A stretch of 64,000 nucleotides of DNA from Agroathelia rolfsii (Eukaryota; Basidiomycota; Agaricomycetes; Amylocorticiales; Amylocorticiaceae). Location of the stretch: NCBI GenBank assembly GCA_018343915.1, contig JABRWF010000006.1, positions 1,736,001-1,800,000 of the forward strand. Reading direction: 5' to 3'. Positions 1 through 12,721 of the stretch are shown piece by piece (the stretch's first letter is position 1; every line of letters begins with the position of its first letter). The notes below the pieces were generated by a model. The model made no database searches. It saw only the letters and a program-made list of their open reading frames with translations, and was not told the DNA's origin. Made by a program: the position numbers and the translations under genes.

Positions 1-3000
1 CGCGTAAGGAGTACTGATGCCGAGAGACAAAGGGAGGAAGAACGTGCCAGGCGGCATGAGAGACGGGAGGAAAAAGAGCGTCAGAGGCAAAGGCAGCGGG
101 AAACGCAGGGGATGACGGCGTTAGAGCAAGATCGGGAGAATGAGCGTCAGAGAGAGATAGAAAAGGCAAAGGAAAGGGAATCAAGGAGGGCTCGCGAGCG
201 ATCTAGGGCGAATGAGATGGAAATGGCTACAGAAAAGAGCAGGCGTACGGAGGCCCGTGATGTTACAAACACCCACTCTACGAGGCAAAAAGAGGCTACA
301 GACGAGAGAATGCGTCCAGTAGAACCGCCAGCTCTTGCTGCTGACACCGACCGTTCCACACATCGAGCTCGCACTAGAGAGGGCTATCCAGATCAGCAGC
401 CATCTACAAAGCCTATGAAGGCTTTTCGTGACTATGGCGACCTTACTGCTCAGGATCCAGACAGTTCTGACAGTGCTCGTCGATACCCTGCTCCTTCTTC
501 GCGACACCATCGCCGTCATACGGAAGAGGCCCTAATCAACGCAATTGTGAGCCTCATAGCTATGTTTCTTAAAATCGAATCTTGATGGTCCGTGGTTTAA
601 AGGCCCAATCACATGCCGATGGGCGTGGGGATGCTCCTCCACGACCTGCTCCCAAGTCTCGTCATTCTGATCAGATGCCTTCGACACACCGTAATGAACG
701 ACAGGCACCAGATCCTAGAATCCCTTCTACATCACAACCTCCCGGTGCAACCAACTATCACTCTTCCAGGACGAAACCGACCCCACCAGAAAAGTCTCAT
801 CGTGATAGGGCGATAGCGTCGGATTCAACCCATGGGATGTCATCAGGTAGTGACACCGAAAGACGACACCGAAGAGATAACAATGTGCGACGCCATTTGA
901 TTTCATGGGCGATCTTGTTATGTTAACATGTCGTCTCCACCAGCATCGCATGCCGAGTGCACAGGAGCCTCGACGGGCATACCCTGGATCTAGATCTGTT
1001 CCGCAAGATCCTCTGGATCCATCTACAGCTGAAAGTGTAAGGGATACCAATTTCAAGTTGTTGATCGTTTTTTAAACTGGACATGTTATAGTATAATCGA
1101 GCATTGGCTCAGCCAAGTCATGAACTCCGTCATACTTCAACAAACCGCCCTGTTCCTAGTAAAGCTGACGCTGCACATCCAGGTTCTTCCTTACCACCGG
1201 CACAAAAACCGAATGATTATGGCAGGATCAATTCTGTATCATCTTGTTTATTCTGATCTGATCACAATTCTCTTCTAGCTACTATGCGACCACCAGACGC
1301 TCAGGCATCTGCAGCAGCGATGCGGGATAGGGTGCCTCCCCAGCCAACGCAACCCCTGTCCGGCCCGCAGCCGTCTTCCAGGGACAGACCGGAGAAGCCT
1401 AGCAGGAGGATGAGTACTGTTATTCCTCCTGCAGTCTATCCCCCTAAAAAGGACGACGAGTACGCGAAAGTCAAGGCGAGCACTCTGAAAATCAGGACGG
1501 CCGATGTCCCCACTGCCACTGCCACTGCCACATCCCACATCCCACCATCATCATCGTCACGTCCCATGAATATCACTTCGATGCCAGAAAGGAGCTCACC
1601 TGAACCCATGTACAGCAATCTAAACCAATATCCCCCCAATGCCAAGGCGACAAGTACCAGCATCATGGCTGCTCCTCCCTCATCTGTTCGTCCAACACCC
1701 CTGACGCAAACAAGATCCTCGGAAGGACCCAAACCGTCTCCCGTCCGACCTTCTCCTGTTGAAGCGCTGGCAGCGTTGCTCGAGATCAACGCACCACCAA
1801 ATTCATCTCCGGCCAACCAATCTAGGAACAGGTCCAGCCGCGACAAGGAGTCTCCTGCCATTACTACTACCGCTGCTGAGGCCAACAACGTCTCTGTTGC
1901 CGCGATTAAGAGCGCTCGTAAGGTGTCGTTTCAGGACAACGATGGGTATGACCCCAGGAGTAGGGCTCATCCTTTGGATGGTAATAATAGCAGTAACAAG
2001 CCCAGTCCGCCTGTCGTCAGCGCCGATCCCAAGAGCAGCAGTGGTAGAGCATATCCTTTGGATAACAGACCTAGTCCACCGGCTATCAGCGCAGAACCTA
2101 AGAGCAGCAGCAGAGCATATCCTGTGGATAACCGGCCCAGTCCGCCTACGGTCAATGGGGAACCCAAGAGCAGTGGGAGAGCATATCCTCTGGATAGTAG
2201 ACCCAGTCCACCCGCTATCAGTGCCGAACCCAAGACCAGCAGCAGCAGCAGAGCGCACCCTTTGGATGGCAAGCCTAGCCCGCTCATCGCTAGTACCGCA
2301 CCTGCGCCTCCCATGGCACCACCTATTTCTGCGCTGCCCCCACAATTCTCGACAAGTTCTGGAAGCGCTACTGTAGTGAACGACTCGCCGTACAAGCTGA
2401 CACCCATTGGGAAGAACGATAGCCCGCCGAGGATAGTCCAGATCAAGGCGGAGGATTCGCCAAACTCGCGACCTGGGAACAGGAAGCGGAAAACGGGCGA
2501 GGAGGCTCAAGTTCGTGAGAGGAGACCTGAACCTGTCCCTGCTGCTGTACCCGAGCCTTCTCGGCGGATCGAACAGCCGCCGCCAATGTCGGTGTCCGCC
2601 TCCCGTGAACCACAGCACACACGTGACTCTCCACCCTTGCGCCCTTCTGCCACTGCGGCAGCGGGCCTCTCGTACCAAAGCAAAGCAGATACGAACAGCA
2701 CATCGCCGTTGCTTCCGCACGTCCCGCCTCCGTTTTTGGTCCCGCCGATGTCTGCTGCGCCTTCGACTCAATCACAATCACACAGTCAGCAGCAGCCTTT
2801 CGTCATCCATGGCCTCGGCAGGTCTATCCTGGATACTCCCAGTCCCCCGTCAAGGCCCGTGCTGTTGAGGGGTGACACCAAGGAGCATCGAGACCCTGCT
2901 GGTGAATCCTATACGCCAACCCCACCGGTTAATTCTGCAGCAGCTACAGTGGACCGACCGGATGCCCAGAAAGCCAAATTATCGCCCAATTATACAACGT

Positions 3001-5214
3001 CGTTCGACATCGATCCAGCAGCGTACGGTAGCAGCAACAACAAGCACCGTGACGAGTACGCTAAGCCAAAACAAAGCCCTCCGTTTTCTAGGTACGATGG
3101 GCCAACGATGTCGACCGAGAAGCTGGATCTCGATTTGACGCCTACGCTTGCCACGATACCAGGACTGGGGATGAGAGTGGCTCAGGCGCCCACGACGCCG
3201 TATCTCTCCTCGATCGACCCGCAGCCGTCGAGCTCGAGCAATAACTACAACAACAGCAGTAATAATGATGGTCGCAGGCAACAGGCGTCGGATAGACGGT
3301 CGTTCATGGCGCCTACAGTGCCGCCCTATGGTGCGCCGCCGTTGGAAGTGTCGAACCGGTACCCGCATAATATTGTCACAGTTGACGTTGATGCTAGGAA
3401 GCCCCCGTCGAGGCAAATGCCGCCGCCGCCGAATAGTGTGAATGATGATCGCTTCTTACTCCCTCCGAATTTGAGAGAGAGGGAAAGGGAGAGAGAGGTG
3501 ATTGAAGATAGAAAAGCCTCCCTCGAGATGCCATCGTCTTTAGCCAACTTGTATCAGGCGCCTTTATCTCATGAAACGGCCCCGATGATGGATGTTGTTG
3601 GCCCACAGGCGTCCAATGGTCGATATGTCAAATATGCCGATCATTCTCCTCTTGATAACAACAACGTTGCCTCTTCGCGGCTGGCCAAAGAAGCGCCTCA
3701 GGCCGTCCATCCCAGTGTACTGTCCCAAGTTTATCGATCATATGCGCACGGAACGGTACCCCCCAGATCAATGCCACGTCCTGCTTCTAGGAACGAGACG
3801 TATGCCACGTTTACGCCTACGGCGCGGAACGATTCAAAGGAGCAATTAACGCCCACAAAGGGAGAAGTAACGCTCGATCAGTTATCGCGCCCTCGTGCCC
3901 CAGCTCAGCCTTCGCCAGGATATCAGCAACAGCAGCAGCTGTCCATGCAGGCCGTTCCGCCTCAGATGTCGCGTCTTACCTCTGATACTGTGCAGAAGCA
4001 GCAACAGCAGCCCCCACCCATGTCGTCTTCAAGATCACCCATGCCTCCTCAACCAAAGAATTCAAATTCGTCCACGGAAACGATCCAGACCGCCGAGCGG
4101 AGCAGGCCGAAGCTGACGCGCCCCAGTGGTGGTCCCTTCGAGAATGGTCCACAGCCTACATCGAGGCGGCCTGCGCAAACCGAGACCTCTGTGCCTTCCA
4201 CTATGCCGATGATGGTATCGGAGCGAAGTATATCGAATGACTCGGCACTGCTGAAGACGCCGTCATCGTTGGCGCCCACACCACGGCTGAGTCCTAGAGA
4301 GCATCCCGTGCCTGATCCTACCCCGGTTCCGTCGTCTCAACCCACCCGAGGCCCTAATACTTCGTCCTCGTCCAAGAAAAGCGGTGGGCTATTCAGCATG
4401 TTGCGCTCGAAGAGCTCGACACCCAAATCTCGCGCAGAGCCCGAGTATGCAAGGCGGCCTGGGACGGGAGCGGCTCCTAGTGGAAAGCTGACATCGCAAT
4501 CGGACTCGAGTTTGGCGCTTCCGATGCCCCCCAACAAGTCTTCTGCTGCTGCCTCACGCACGATGGCGATTGCTACACAGACGCCGGTCGCGGTACCGTC
4601 GCAATCACACCATCAACCCTATTATCAACAGACATCCCAGTCATATTATCAGTCATCTCAACCACCACCGCCATCAAGTAGGCCAGCGCCGGAATCCCGT
4701 CCGTCGAAACCGAAGAGCAAGACACTACCGCCAATCACGATCCCGACGCAGGTGCCTCAACACTCTGGATCGAAGGTGTTCAATGCGTTCCGTAACCTAG
4801 GGACGAAACGGCATCGGACGATGTCGACGCTGTCCATTGACGCACAGGCGAGCACTGCTGTGAGTTCCTTCTGCTCAGAACTTCTCGTGTAGCTAGTTCC
4901 TTACCCTTTCTTTTCTTCCGATGCTTAAATAGAATACTACGGTCATTGCATCTCCTACAGTCTCTTCTGTCAGCCAAGCGCCAGTGTATCCCTGGCGGGA
5001 CCCTCAAGAGGCTACGTCTGCGTGGCAGAAACAAGGCGAAAAGGACATGATCAAAAGTGGTAAGGAGCGCAGATACCGCCCCGGTGTCACCTTTGAACTC
5101 GAAGACGATCGTCGCGAGGGCTCGCGAGCTCCGATGGCACCAGCTGCGACTCCCTACATCTCCTCAAGGGACCATTACAGTCGTCCTGTCCCTGTAACGA
5201 GTAGCCGGCGTTAA
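1..5214 (+). CDS. Large Ser/Pro-rich low-complexity protein, 5'-truncated
   Basis: The frame is open from base 1, so the N-terminus lies off the left edge. I see exons at 1-546, 603-884, 944-1036, 1092-about 1158, 1279-4859 and 4933-5214, with introns of 56-120 nt. The fourth donor is uncertain: GTAAAG at 1159 keeps the frame, while the better-placed GT at 1236 does not. The first exon encodes an Arg/Glu-rich, probably helical segment. The rest is Ser/Pro/Gln-rich and disordered, with a five-copy tandem repeat. The last 130 residues look more conserved and contain KVFNAFRNLGTKRHRTMS, YPWRDPQEA and RPGVTFELEDD. From memory, a similar tail occurs on fungal Kin4-like kinases, but no kinase domain is visible here, so the function is unassigned. 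Certain as a gene, unknown as a product. Confidence 0.75.
1960..2300 (+). repeat. Five-copy in-frame tandem repeat (about 21 residues per unit)
   Basis: Five successive units follow the pattern R-A-[HY]-P-[LV]-D, then a spacer, P-S-P-P, a variable stretch and [AG]-[ED]-P-K-[ST]-S-S. Unit length is about 63-75 bp because a Ser run (AGC triplets) varies. The last unit is degenerate. It lies inside the disordered part of the first gene. Confidence 0.85.
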
Positions 5215-5777
5215 CCAAATACTAATCATGACACCTTACTCGTTTCTCTTTCCTTTCCTGCCCTTCTCAATTCGGTTCATTTACTTACTCATTATTCGTT
5301 CTGGAAATTATTATTGACCATTACCTATTCTTTTTGGTATCTATGGATTTACTGTTGTTGTTATATCTCTCCTATCTTGTTGTCTGTTCTCTATTGCGGT
5401 CACGGTGTGTGTGCCTCTTTCTTCATGTGTGCTAAATATACCCGGGCCTGCCTGCATTATGTAACATGATCTACTACTATGCGTGTATCTATACCTGTAT
5501 TATTATTGCATGTAGTAAAAATGTTTCGTAAATTAACATGTAATTGATGTTTATATGCGTCTTGATTTAAAGCTGACTTGGGGAGTGGTCATTTGGATTG
5601 TCCAATCGTGAGTTCAATTTTGATTGCACGACACGTTACGTCACGCGCCTGTTTGTCACACATTGAAGCGACGCGAGCACACACCGCACCGTATTGCGAG
5701 TGTAGTAAGATCGCACATTAGTGCAGTAACCTTAACTTGTTGCTCGTCCTCACTCGACCTTACTACTCGCTAATAAA
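5215..5777. other. Intergenic; 3' end of first gene and PRI2 promoter
   Basis: AT-rich DNA with no open frame worth calling. The first half is pyrimidine-rich and probably 3' UTR. The second half is the upstream region of the primase gene and holds two ACGCG cores. Confidence 0.6.
5643..5675. promoter_or_regulatory. Two ACGCG (MluI cell-cycle box-like) cores upstream of PRI2
   Basis: ACGCG occurs at 5643-5647 and 5671-5675, about 100-135 bp upstream of the PRI2 start codon. A full ACGCGT lies at 5887-5892 inside intron 1. In yeasts ACGCGT is the MBF site that drives G1/S expression of replication genes. That it works here is inference from the motif and the target type. Confidence 0.3.
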
Positions 5778-7669
5778 ATGTACAAACACGAAGAAAAGCC
5801 TATCCTTGGGAAGCTTTCCCGTAATCACTCGAATGATCCATATCCTCATCGACTGAACTTGTTCGTTCGAGTCCTTCAGTTCCACTACGCGTGCTTGTAA
5901 ACTAAGCCTAATGTGCAACAGTTATGACACACCCCCTCTTTATGATGTTACTATAGAAGAATTTGAGAAATGCGCCATTGATCGTCTTCGTATCCTTGCC
6001 GAGATCGAATCATCCTATGCCCGCAATCGTTCATGGGAAGACCTGAAGACTGTCATAATGAAGCAATGCGATCAGCACCTGCCTATGGATGCTAATACAG
6101 CTATAACACAAGACCTTCAAGCGCAAAGAAGGAAAGACCACATTGGCCACTTTGTACTCAGGCTTGCATTCTGCCGTTCGTGGGTCGAAATGAATTCCGT
6201 GGCTCTCTATTGGATCACAAACTTATATCGACGTATAAATTTTAGAGATGAACTCCGTCGGCGCTTTATAAAAACGGAGAGCACGCTGTTCAGAATTAAA
6301 TATGACACGGATGCGCCTCAGGACCGAGCAGATTTCATTGGCTCCAGAAATTTCAACTGGACACCCGTAAGTTTGTGGTGGGGTCTCGGAAGCCATTTGT
6401 CTTATTTTCACTAGGTGAGACCAGAGGAGAAGAAGACTTATGAAGAACAATTATCCTCTTTATACGTAGTTGCCAAAGGCTCAACTATGAAGTTTGAATA
6501 TGAATCCTATTACAAGGTAGTACCTTATGCTTTTCATCACGATATCTTTGTGTTTATAATGCTCTAGGTTAAATGGACCCAAGTCCCGGATTTGGTTGAG
6601 AAGCGACGAGTATTTCTCAAAGGGGGTTATGCCTTCGTTCCAGGATCGCAACAATCGAGTATCATTTTTAAGGAGTTTGAGGATAACCTTGAAAAGGCCC
6701 TTGAAGTGAATAAAATTTCCTTGTATAAATTTCTGTGTTGCTCAAGCACCCGTAGATGACAGCAAAAGCCCTTCCCCGCCTGGACGAGGATGACCGCCTA
6801 GTACCAATGCTGAACAGCTTATCACAAGGCTTCTTGGCCGGTGTACCAGCAGAATGGACGTCCACTACTTCGGCAGAGAGCTCTGATGAACTAAAGGCCG
6901 AGATGATCGATGAACTCGCCCAGAAACATTTCCCCCTATGCATGCGCCATTTGCACCAAACCCTCCGTCGGGAAAAGCGATTGACTCACTTTGGCCGTTT
7001 GCAATATGGCTTGTTCTTGAAGGTGCAGATTCTGTCTTTTTATTTTATTTCGTTAGTTAACGTGCTCCCCGTGTCATATAGGTGCTGGGCTTGTCTATAG
7101 ATGAAGCTATAGCTTTTTGGCGAAAATCCTTTTCCAAAATTACCGACGACAAGTTTAATAAGGAATACAAGTATAATATCAGACATTCTTACGGTCTCGA
7201 AGGAAAGCGAGCAAATTATCCAGCAAAAAGGTGCATAGGCCACCCAATTTCTTTTCTAACATGGTTTTCTAATATAATATAATCCAGTTGTATCCAAATT
7301 CTGACTGGACAGCGTCCAGATGGCGCTGATGATGCCCACGGCTGCCCATATCTCCATTTTTCCCCAGAAAATTTGCAGACAGCCCTCATCACACACTACT
7401 CTTCACAAGGACTTACGAATATGGATCTACCAGAGATCATGCAACCTGTGAAGACGAAGCACTATCACGTCGCATGCACAAGGGTGTTTGAGATTACGCA
7501 TCAAAAGGATGGCATAAAGAAAGGCGACGGCGTTGGTGATGGCGAAAGTGTAACTCACCCTAATCAATACGCAGCCAGAAGTCGAGAGCTAGAGAAAGAA
7601 CGCAACGGCCCTCAGGCCCAGCCGGGCGTGAAAGTGGAAGTAGCGGAATCGTCCATGATGGTTGATTAA
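5778..7669 (+). CDS. PRI2: DNA primase large subunit
   Basis: Regulatory Fe-S subunit of the DNA polymerase alpha-primase complex, which makes the RNA primer at origins and Okazaki fragments. Exons: 5778-5860, 5922-6366, 6415-6516, 6568-6705, 6756-7022, 7082-7230, 7288-7669, giving 521 residues, the usual family size. The start at 5778 is chosen because its short exon gives YPHRLN joined in phase to [15 protein letters not shown], the typical N-terminal block. The four cluster cysteines are all present: C318 (FPLCMRHL), C396 (SCIQI), C414 (HGCPYLHF) and C458 (HVACTRVFE). The C-terminus is a short charged tail. ACGCG boxes upstream fit cell-cycle control. CHO1 follows on the same strand after about 230 bp. 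Confidence 0.95.
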
Positions 7670-7897
7670 AGCTTTTTTTTTCTATTCGATTATTGTAGTT
7701 CCAGGATCATATACTACTAGTACTTGCTACAAAATATTTTGTATTTTACTATTTTATCACAAGCCAATACGGCAGAGATGACGCGGGTGCGCGCATGGCA
7801 CGTGGTGGACAGCCCTTACCTCAATTTCTTCCGACTTAGCTCATAGTGGCTCTTAACAGGCACTCCAACTGTGGCTCCTTTTTCAGTTTCTTTCCCC

Positions 7898-8733
7898 ATG
7901 TCTCAACGCAAGGCTACAAAGGCAACTAGTCAGGCTTCTCTCGAGGACAGTAAGGGTGCTGCGTTGCAACAGTATACCGATGATGACGGCCACTTTTCTT
8001 TGGTCAGGTCGGTCAAAGATTGTTTGCCGTACTCTCATACTCCTACTAATGTGCCCCTCATATGAGCAGAAACTTTCGGCTAGCCGATCTGGTGACAATC
8101 ATGAATGGATTCTGTGGCTCATTCTCTATATTTTACTCCGGACACTATCTCTTGACGAACGACATTGATTACCTCTGGATGGCCCTTGCTTTCCCATTGG
8201 CGGGTCTTATGTTTGACTTCTTCGATGGAAAGGTCGCAAGGTGGAGGAATGAGAGCAGCATGATTGGGCAGGAGCTTGACAGTCTTGCAGATTTGGTATG
8301 GTAGCATTCCCTCTTACTGGGATGTTTTGCTAACGCTGTTTGTTCGTAGATTTCGTTTGGCGTCGCGCCAGCGTTGCTGGCGTTTGCTGTCGGCTTCAGG
8401 ACACTCCTCGATACGATTTGCCTCACCGGTTTCATTTGCTGCGGACTCGCTCGTCTTGCTCGCTTCAATGCGACTGTCGCTCTTGTGCCAAAAGACAAAA
8501 GTGGAAAGGCCAAGTATTTCGAGGGACTGCCCATCCCATCATCGCTTGGCTTAGTTGCTATACTCTCCTATTGGACACGCCAGGGGTGGATAGAGGGGCA
8601 GCTCGGAATCCCTGGTGGTATTTACTCTTTTGGTAAGCCAGGAGGAGCGGGTGACGTTCATATCGTCAGCGTCGTTTTCGGGCTCTGGGCTGCCGCGATG
8701 GTCAGCAAGACGCTTCGTGTGCCTAAAATCTAA
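7898..8733 (+). CDS. CHO1: CDP-diacylglycerol--serine O-phosphatidyltransferase
   Basis: Makes phosphatidylserine from CDP-diacylglycerol and serine in the ER membrane. Exons: 7898-8007, 8070-8295, 8350-8733, 239 residues. The CDP-alcohol phosphatidyltransferase signature D-G-x2-A-R-x8-G-x3-D-x3-D is complete (D89, G90, A93, R94, G103, D107, D111). It is preceded by RNFRLADLVTIMNGFCG, typical of PS synthases, and followed by FEGLPIPSS. Several hydrophobic segments are visible. The first ATG in frame is at 7898, and upstream codons in that frame lack ATG. The product could in principle be another member of the CDP-alcohol family, but the serine-synthase-type flanking motifs make CHO1 the best call. 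PIS1, which uses the same lipid donor, lies about 8 kb away. Confidence 0.93.
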
Positions 8734-11352
8734 TGAACAAAGGACATTACGTTTACTGTTACGAATCTTCTACGATGACAATAATCTCTGGGGCTAGTCT
8801 GGCGATTCAACTCACGTACTGCGCGCTACCTTTATATAGGATTTGTAATAATGATTCAACTTGTTTAGACTTCTCAAGTAATCGTTCTATTCTGCCATGC
8901 TAATATTCGAGAGCAGAACGAAGTTCGTATACGTATCATCGAGCACCTACACAAAGTTTACTACGAGCATTGAACACTATTGCTTTGATTTTCATCTGCT
9001 GGGAATAGGGTTGTGTTTGATACTGAAGTTTGCTTTTCTACAAGATTGTAGACCTGCCGGGACATCATACCAGTATGGATCCTGTGTGTGCCATAATTGA
9101 ATCAAGGTCAAGTGTATCTCCATACCAAAGTGATGTGCGTCATAAATTATAAATCATACATGTAATGATTGATACGAGTTTCAAAACGATCAGTAATACA
9201 AACATCACCTTTAACTACTGTATACAAAATTTGCTGATTTAAGTCTGCAAGGCTTGAGTTGCTTTATGAATCAGACACCTATTAGAATGATCCAAGATAG
9301 ACTATGGCCAATAGGTGCGCACTGGCAACTCGCATCTGTCTTCAAATCAAGTCGCCATTTGAGCGCATACTAGCATATGACCAAAAGGAATCGCCATCTC
9401 TTGAGTTTCGCGACGCTTCCTTCACATTATGTCTTCTGGTAGACTGATAGATCATCTCGGACATTGTCTCCATCAAAAAGTAGTGCGTGGCTTCAGAATA
9501 TCCAAGGTCATCGTCCCACAAACCAAGGCTGAACTTCGCGATAGGAATGCAAATACGGGTCTATATTTTTGGAAATATGTCAACCATCTTATTTGCACCG
9601 GCGACGTAATTTGGTGATCGCTTTTCAGGTTATGACGAGGACAGATTGGTCAAAGAAGGGAGTATGATCATAGGTTTCTTATCGAGGCCTGTTGAAAGCG
9701 ATCCAAACGCATCGTTTGCTATCTTTCTGGAGCTTTTTTATGGGATCAGAGCACATAAAAAGTTCGTCGGGTCAAAACAGTAATTGGCAACAACTTGAAG
9801 CGCTTCCAGAACACCTGCATTGCAAAGTAGATTCCACCACTACTCAAAGGTGAAATATATGCAGAGTGTGGAACTAAGTCGCCTGAGTGAGATCGGATTC
9901 CTGCAAGCAAAACAATATTATTCATGCAGGCGCAACATATTCTCTCGTGTTGTGAAATTGTAATGATGCACCGTCGACATAATCATAGCTGTGGTCAGAT
10001 GAATCACAGAGCGTAAATCTGATGTTTCGAGGGCGTTTTTGGCGAAAGTGCTGAATGGCAGAGGTCAAAAGACCAGTGATCACTGTTTCATCTTTTGTCG
10101 TCGTGGTCTTGAGTACCATGCTCTTCACTTTTGGAAGCACCGTGTGAAGCACAAGCAACTTTGTAAGAGCTGCCCCGTTTTGATCTAGAGGCAGATGTTC
10201 AAGCATATGCAGTGGCAGCCTCGTCGATATAGTGTCCACTGGTGAATCCTGAATATTATCGTAAATAAGATTGTACGGTGCAAGCGTCTATAGATTGGGT
10301 AATCTCTTTAAAACATCAAATGCCTGTTTCACTGAGGGGTTGTCAGCGGAGTTGAGATTCCGATGACTCAAAAGCAGGTGAGATTACTTAATTCGACCTG
10401 GTTCCAGGAGAAGCTACAGAGCTACAGCCATAGGTCTCATACGTGATCGAAAATTTCTGGCCGAGGGAGTAATATGATAGCATGAAACACCATACCGTGT
10501 ATGTGAAGAGGGTCTATGGAAACCGTGCTTAGAAGAAGTATGTTGATATCCGAGATGTCGACGGCAGCTTCGTGTCTGGTTCTTCTCCAACTTCCGAGCC
10601 CCTAACATGTGCGCCAAAATCAATAACCGAAAGAGAGAACTACTAAGCATGCGACGGACCACCTTTCTATCTAGCACAATAGGAAGATTTTTGGATCTTC
10701 ATAAAAATGCTTGTGTCCTATTAAAGTGCAATGACTCAGAGAAATGGGTCGAAAAATGCGACAGAACGCTAGTAGCTGCACACATTTGTCGTACAGCTAA
10801 TCTAGGTATCACCAGGCTTCTCCTTAAGCCTGAATCAATATATATATATATTTACGTGAAGGAATATACGAGAGAGTATTTCGGGTGGGAACTTTCTATT
10901 CATGTGTACCTTCATGTTGCAATATATATCTTCTTGATCTAGTAGTTCGTAGATACGACAATCCAGTATTTTAAGACCTTTTTAAAGTCATAGATCATTT
11001 AAAAATAATGCAGAGAGAGAGACTTTGCGTTGTTTACTTCATTCTCAAGCGTCGATCTGGGAATTCTGGAAATAGATTAAGATATAGTAGATGACAATAT
11101 AATTTATGAAAGACTAACGAATTCATTGCGCGTCAATCATAACTGACCAGTGACGTTGCACAAAACGTCCTCACAAGATCACGACGCATCACAACTCGCG
11201 TCTAGTCACGTCACGTGAAACATAATTTCAATAACCAGCGTGACTGCGGCATGTAATTTATCTTCAAGTTGTGAACTCACCCACACCTTCAAACTTCAAG
11301 ATTTGACTTCACCTTTCTGTTCCTCGGGTACTACTGTTATATTAATTCAGAG
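8734..11352. other. Long gene-poor stretch; NSE1 promoter at its right end
   Basis: About 2.6 kb of AT-rich DNA between CHO1 and NSE1 without a recognisable gene. It includes a TA run near 10841-10853, many short frames broken by stops, and one minus-strand frame listed separately. The last 150 bp before NSE1 contain CACGTG at 11212-11217 and CT-rich sequence. It may hold an eroded gene. Confidence 0.5.
9922..10239 (-). other. Minus-strand open frame, possible relic of an unidentified gene
   Basis: A 105-codon frame with ordinary amino-acid composition (LPLHMLEHLPLDQNG, RPRNIRFTLCDSSDHSY) and a stop, unlike the biased shadows elsewhere. Its M has no convincing upstream context, and the sequence upstream on the same strand (to about 10680) has only interrupted frames. 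The Leu-rich pattern is loosely like the C-terminal parts of mushroom F-box family proteins, but I cannot show an F-box. It could be a decayed family member, a real small gene, or chance. Confidence 0.2.
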
Positions 11353-12617
11353 ATGGTCTCATCATCTGCCGATGTCCAGCGCCTTTTCCTTCAGGCTATA
11401 CTTTCTCGAGGCGTTATGACAGACACATTAGCGAAGGTGATATACGCCAAGTGCATTGACGCAGTCAAAGGTTCTTGGGCTTGTTCAAGATCTCGTGAGC
11501 AGATTATGGAGATTGATTAATAGCATCGGATGATACATTGGTTATACCCGATCTACCTTACATCGACTTTGTGCACAATGTTAATGAAAGTATTGACATC
11601 TTGGACCTGGAATTCCGCGGTATCACAGACGAGACATCGGGTCAGCTTATGTATGCATTAGTGAGATGAAATGCGATATATTCTCCTGCCAGGCAATTCC
11701 AATTCACAATCACACTTACCCTATAGGTAAACCGTAAAGACGATGAGGTATCTCAACTGGCTACTGAGTATTCTCCAGCCGAAATATCTTTATACAAGGC
11801 CATCGTACGTGAGAGTAACGTACTCAACTGACTTCTATAATCATTCAGTACCCCACAGGTGGAGCAAATTATGCTAGCGCCTAAAGAAGCATATTCAATG
11901 TCCTCGATTGCCGCTCTACGCGAGGTTAATCATCTCAAGACGCACATGTCCAAGGCGCAGGCAGAAATCGTTATTGGCAGTTTTGTAGCCAAGGGATGGC
12001 TCTCGAAAAGCAAGTACGTGCAACAATCGTCGATCTATTCTTGTCCATGAGTTGAAGCTCAAATAGACGCGGTCGCTACTCATTATCCTCACGGGCGATC
12101 CTTGAATTACAACCATACCTAAAGTCAACATACCCTGATGAGATATTGGAGTGCACCGTTTGTAAGGAGGTGAGAAATTGTTCATTCTGTCTGCACTCAA
12201 CTTGCTACTTACTAACGGCAAATACAGACGCTGACACGTGGTGTAGCGTGCTCAAATACGAACTGTTCAACCCGCGTGCATTATCATTGCTATCGTAAAC
12301 TAATTGCAAGGACAAGGCCCAACTGCCCTGCTTGTTCCACTCCTTGGCCAAAGGATCCCAAATCTCGGGATGCGGCTGTAGCCTCCTTGATCCCTGTCGG
12401 AGAAGAGGCGGTGCCAGATGGACGGGAAGTACCCAGGGTAGTAAGAGATAGGGACGGGCAGGATAGTGAAGGTAATGAGGAGGAAGACGAGGAGGTGGAC
12501 GAGGAAGAGGCTAGTCAACCGAGGCCGACTCAAAGCAAGAACAGAGTAATGAAGAGCGAGAACAAAGGAAAAGGCAAGAAGCGTGCTATCGCAGATTCCG
12601 AAGAGGAAGATGAGTGA
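11353..12617 (+). CDS. NSE1: Non-SMC element 1, RING-type subunit of the Smc5/6 complex
   Basis: Nse1 forms a ubiquitin-ligase subcomplex with Nse3 (MAGE) and Nse4 in Smc5/6, acting in DNA repair and chromosome segregation. Exons: 11353-11470, 11524-11660, 11727-11804, 11859-12013, 12067-12169, 12228-12617, 326 residues. The N-terminal winged-helix part shows VQRLFLQAILSRGVM and TDETSGQLMYALVNRKDD, then YSPAEISLYKAIVEQI, RGRYSLSSRAILELQPYL and TYPDEILECTVCKE, all typical of Nse1. The C-terminal RING has paired cysteines (CTVC, ACSNTNC, HYHC, CPAC). After it comes an acidic then Lys-rich tail of about 90 residues that metazoan Nse1 lacks. It is convergent with the AAA ATPase gene, with only 104 bp between the stops. 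Confidence 0.93.
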
Positions 12618-12721
12618 TTTTAAGAGGTTTAAGATGATGCAAATGTCCCATGTATCTGTTTCATTGTCCATGCATTATTATATTATCTGATACTATAGTC
12701 GACGCATATCTACCCAGTCTA

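Noticed and set aside
1803..2771. Minus-strand 322-codon frame
   Set aside because: Antisense shadow of the Ser/Pro-rich first gene; Arg-rich composition mirrors its codons.
5897..5921. A 25-nt intron joining a longer first exon to PRI2 exon 2
   Set aside because: It keeps frame but is too short to splice; the donor at 5861 gives a 61-nt intron and the conserved YPHRLNFYDTPP junction.
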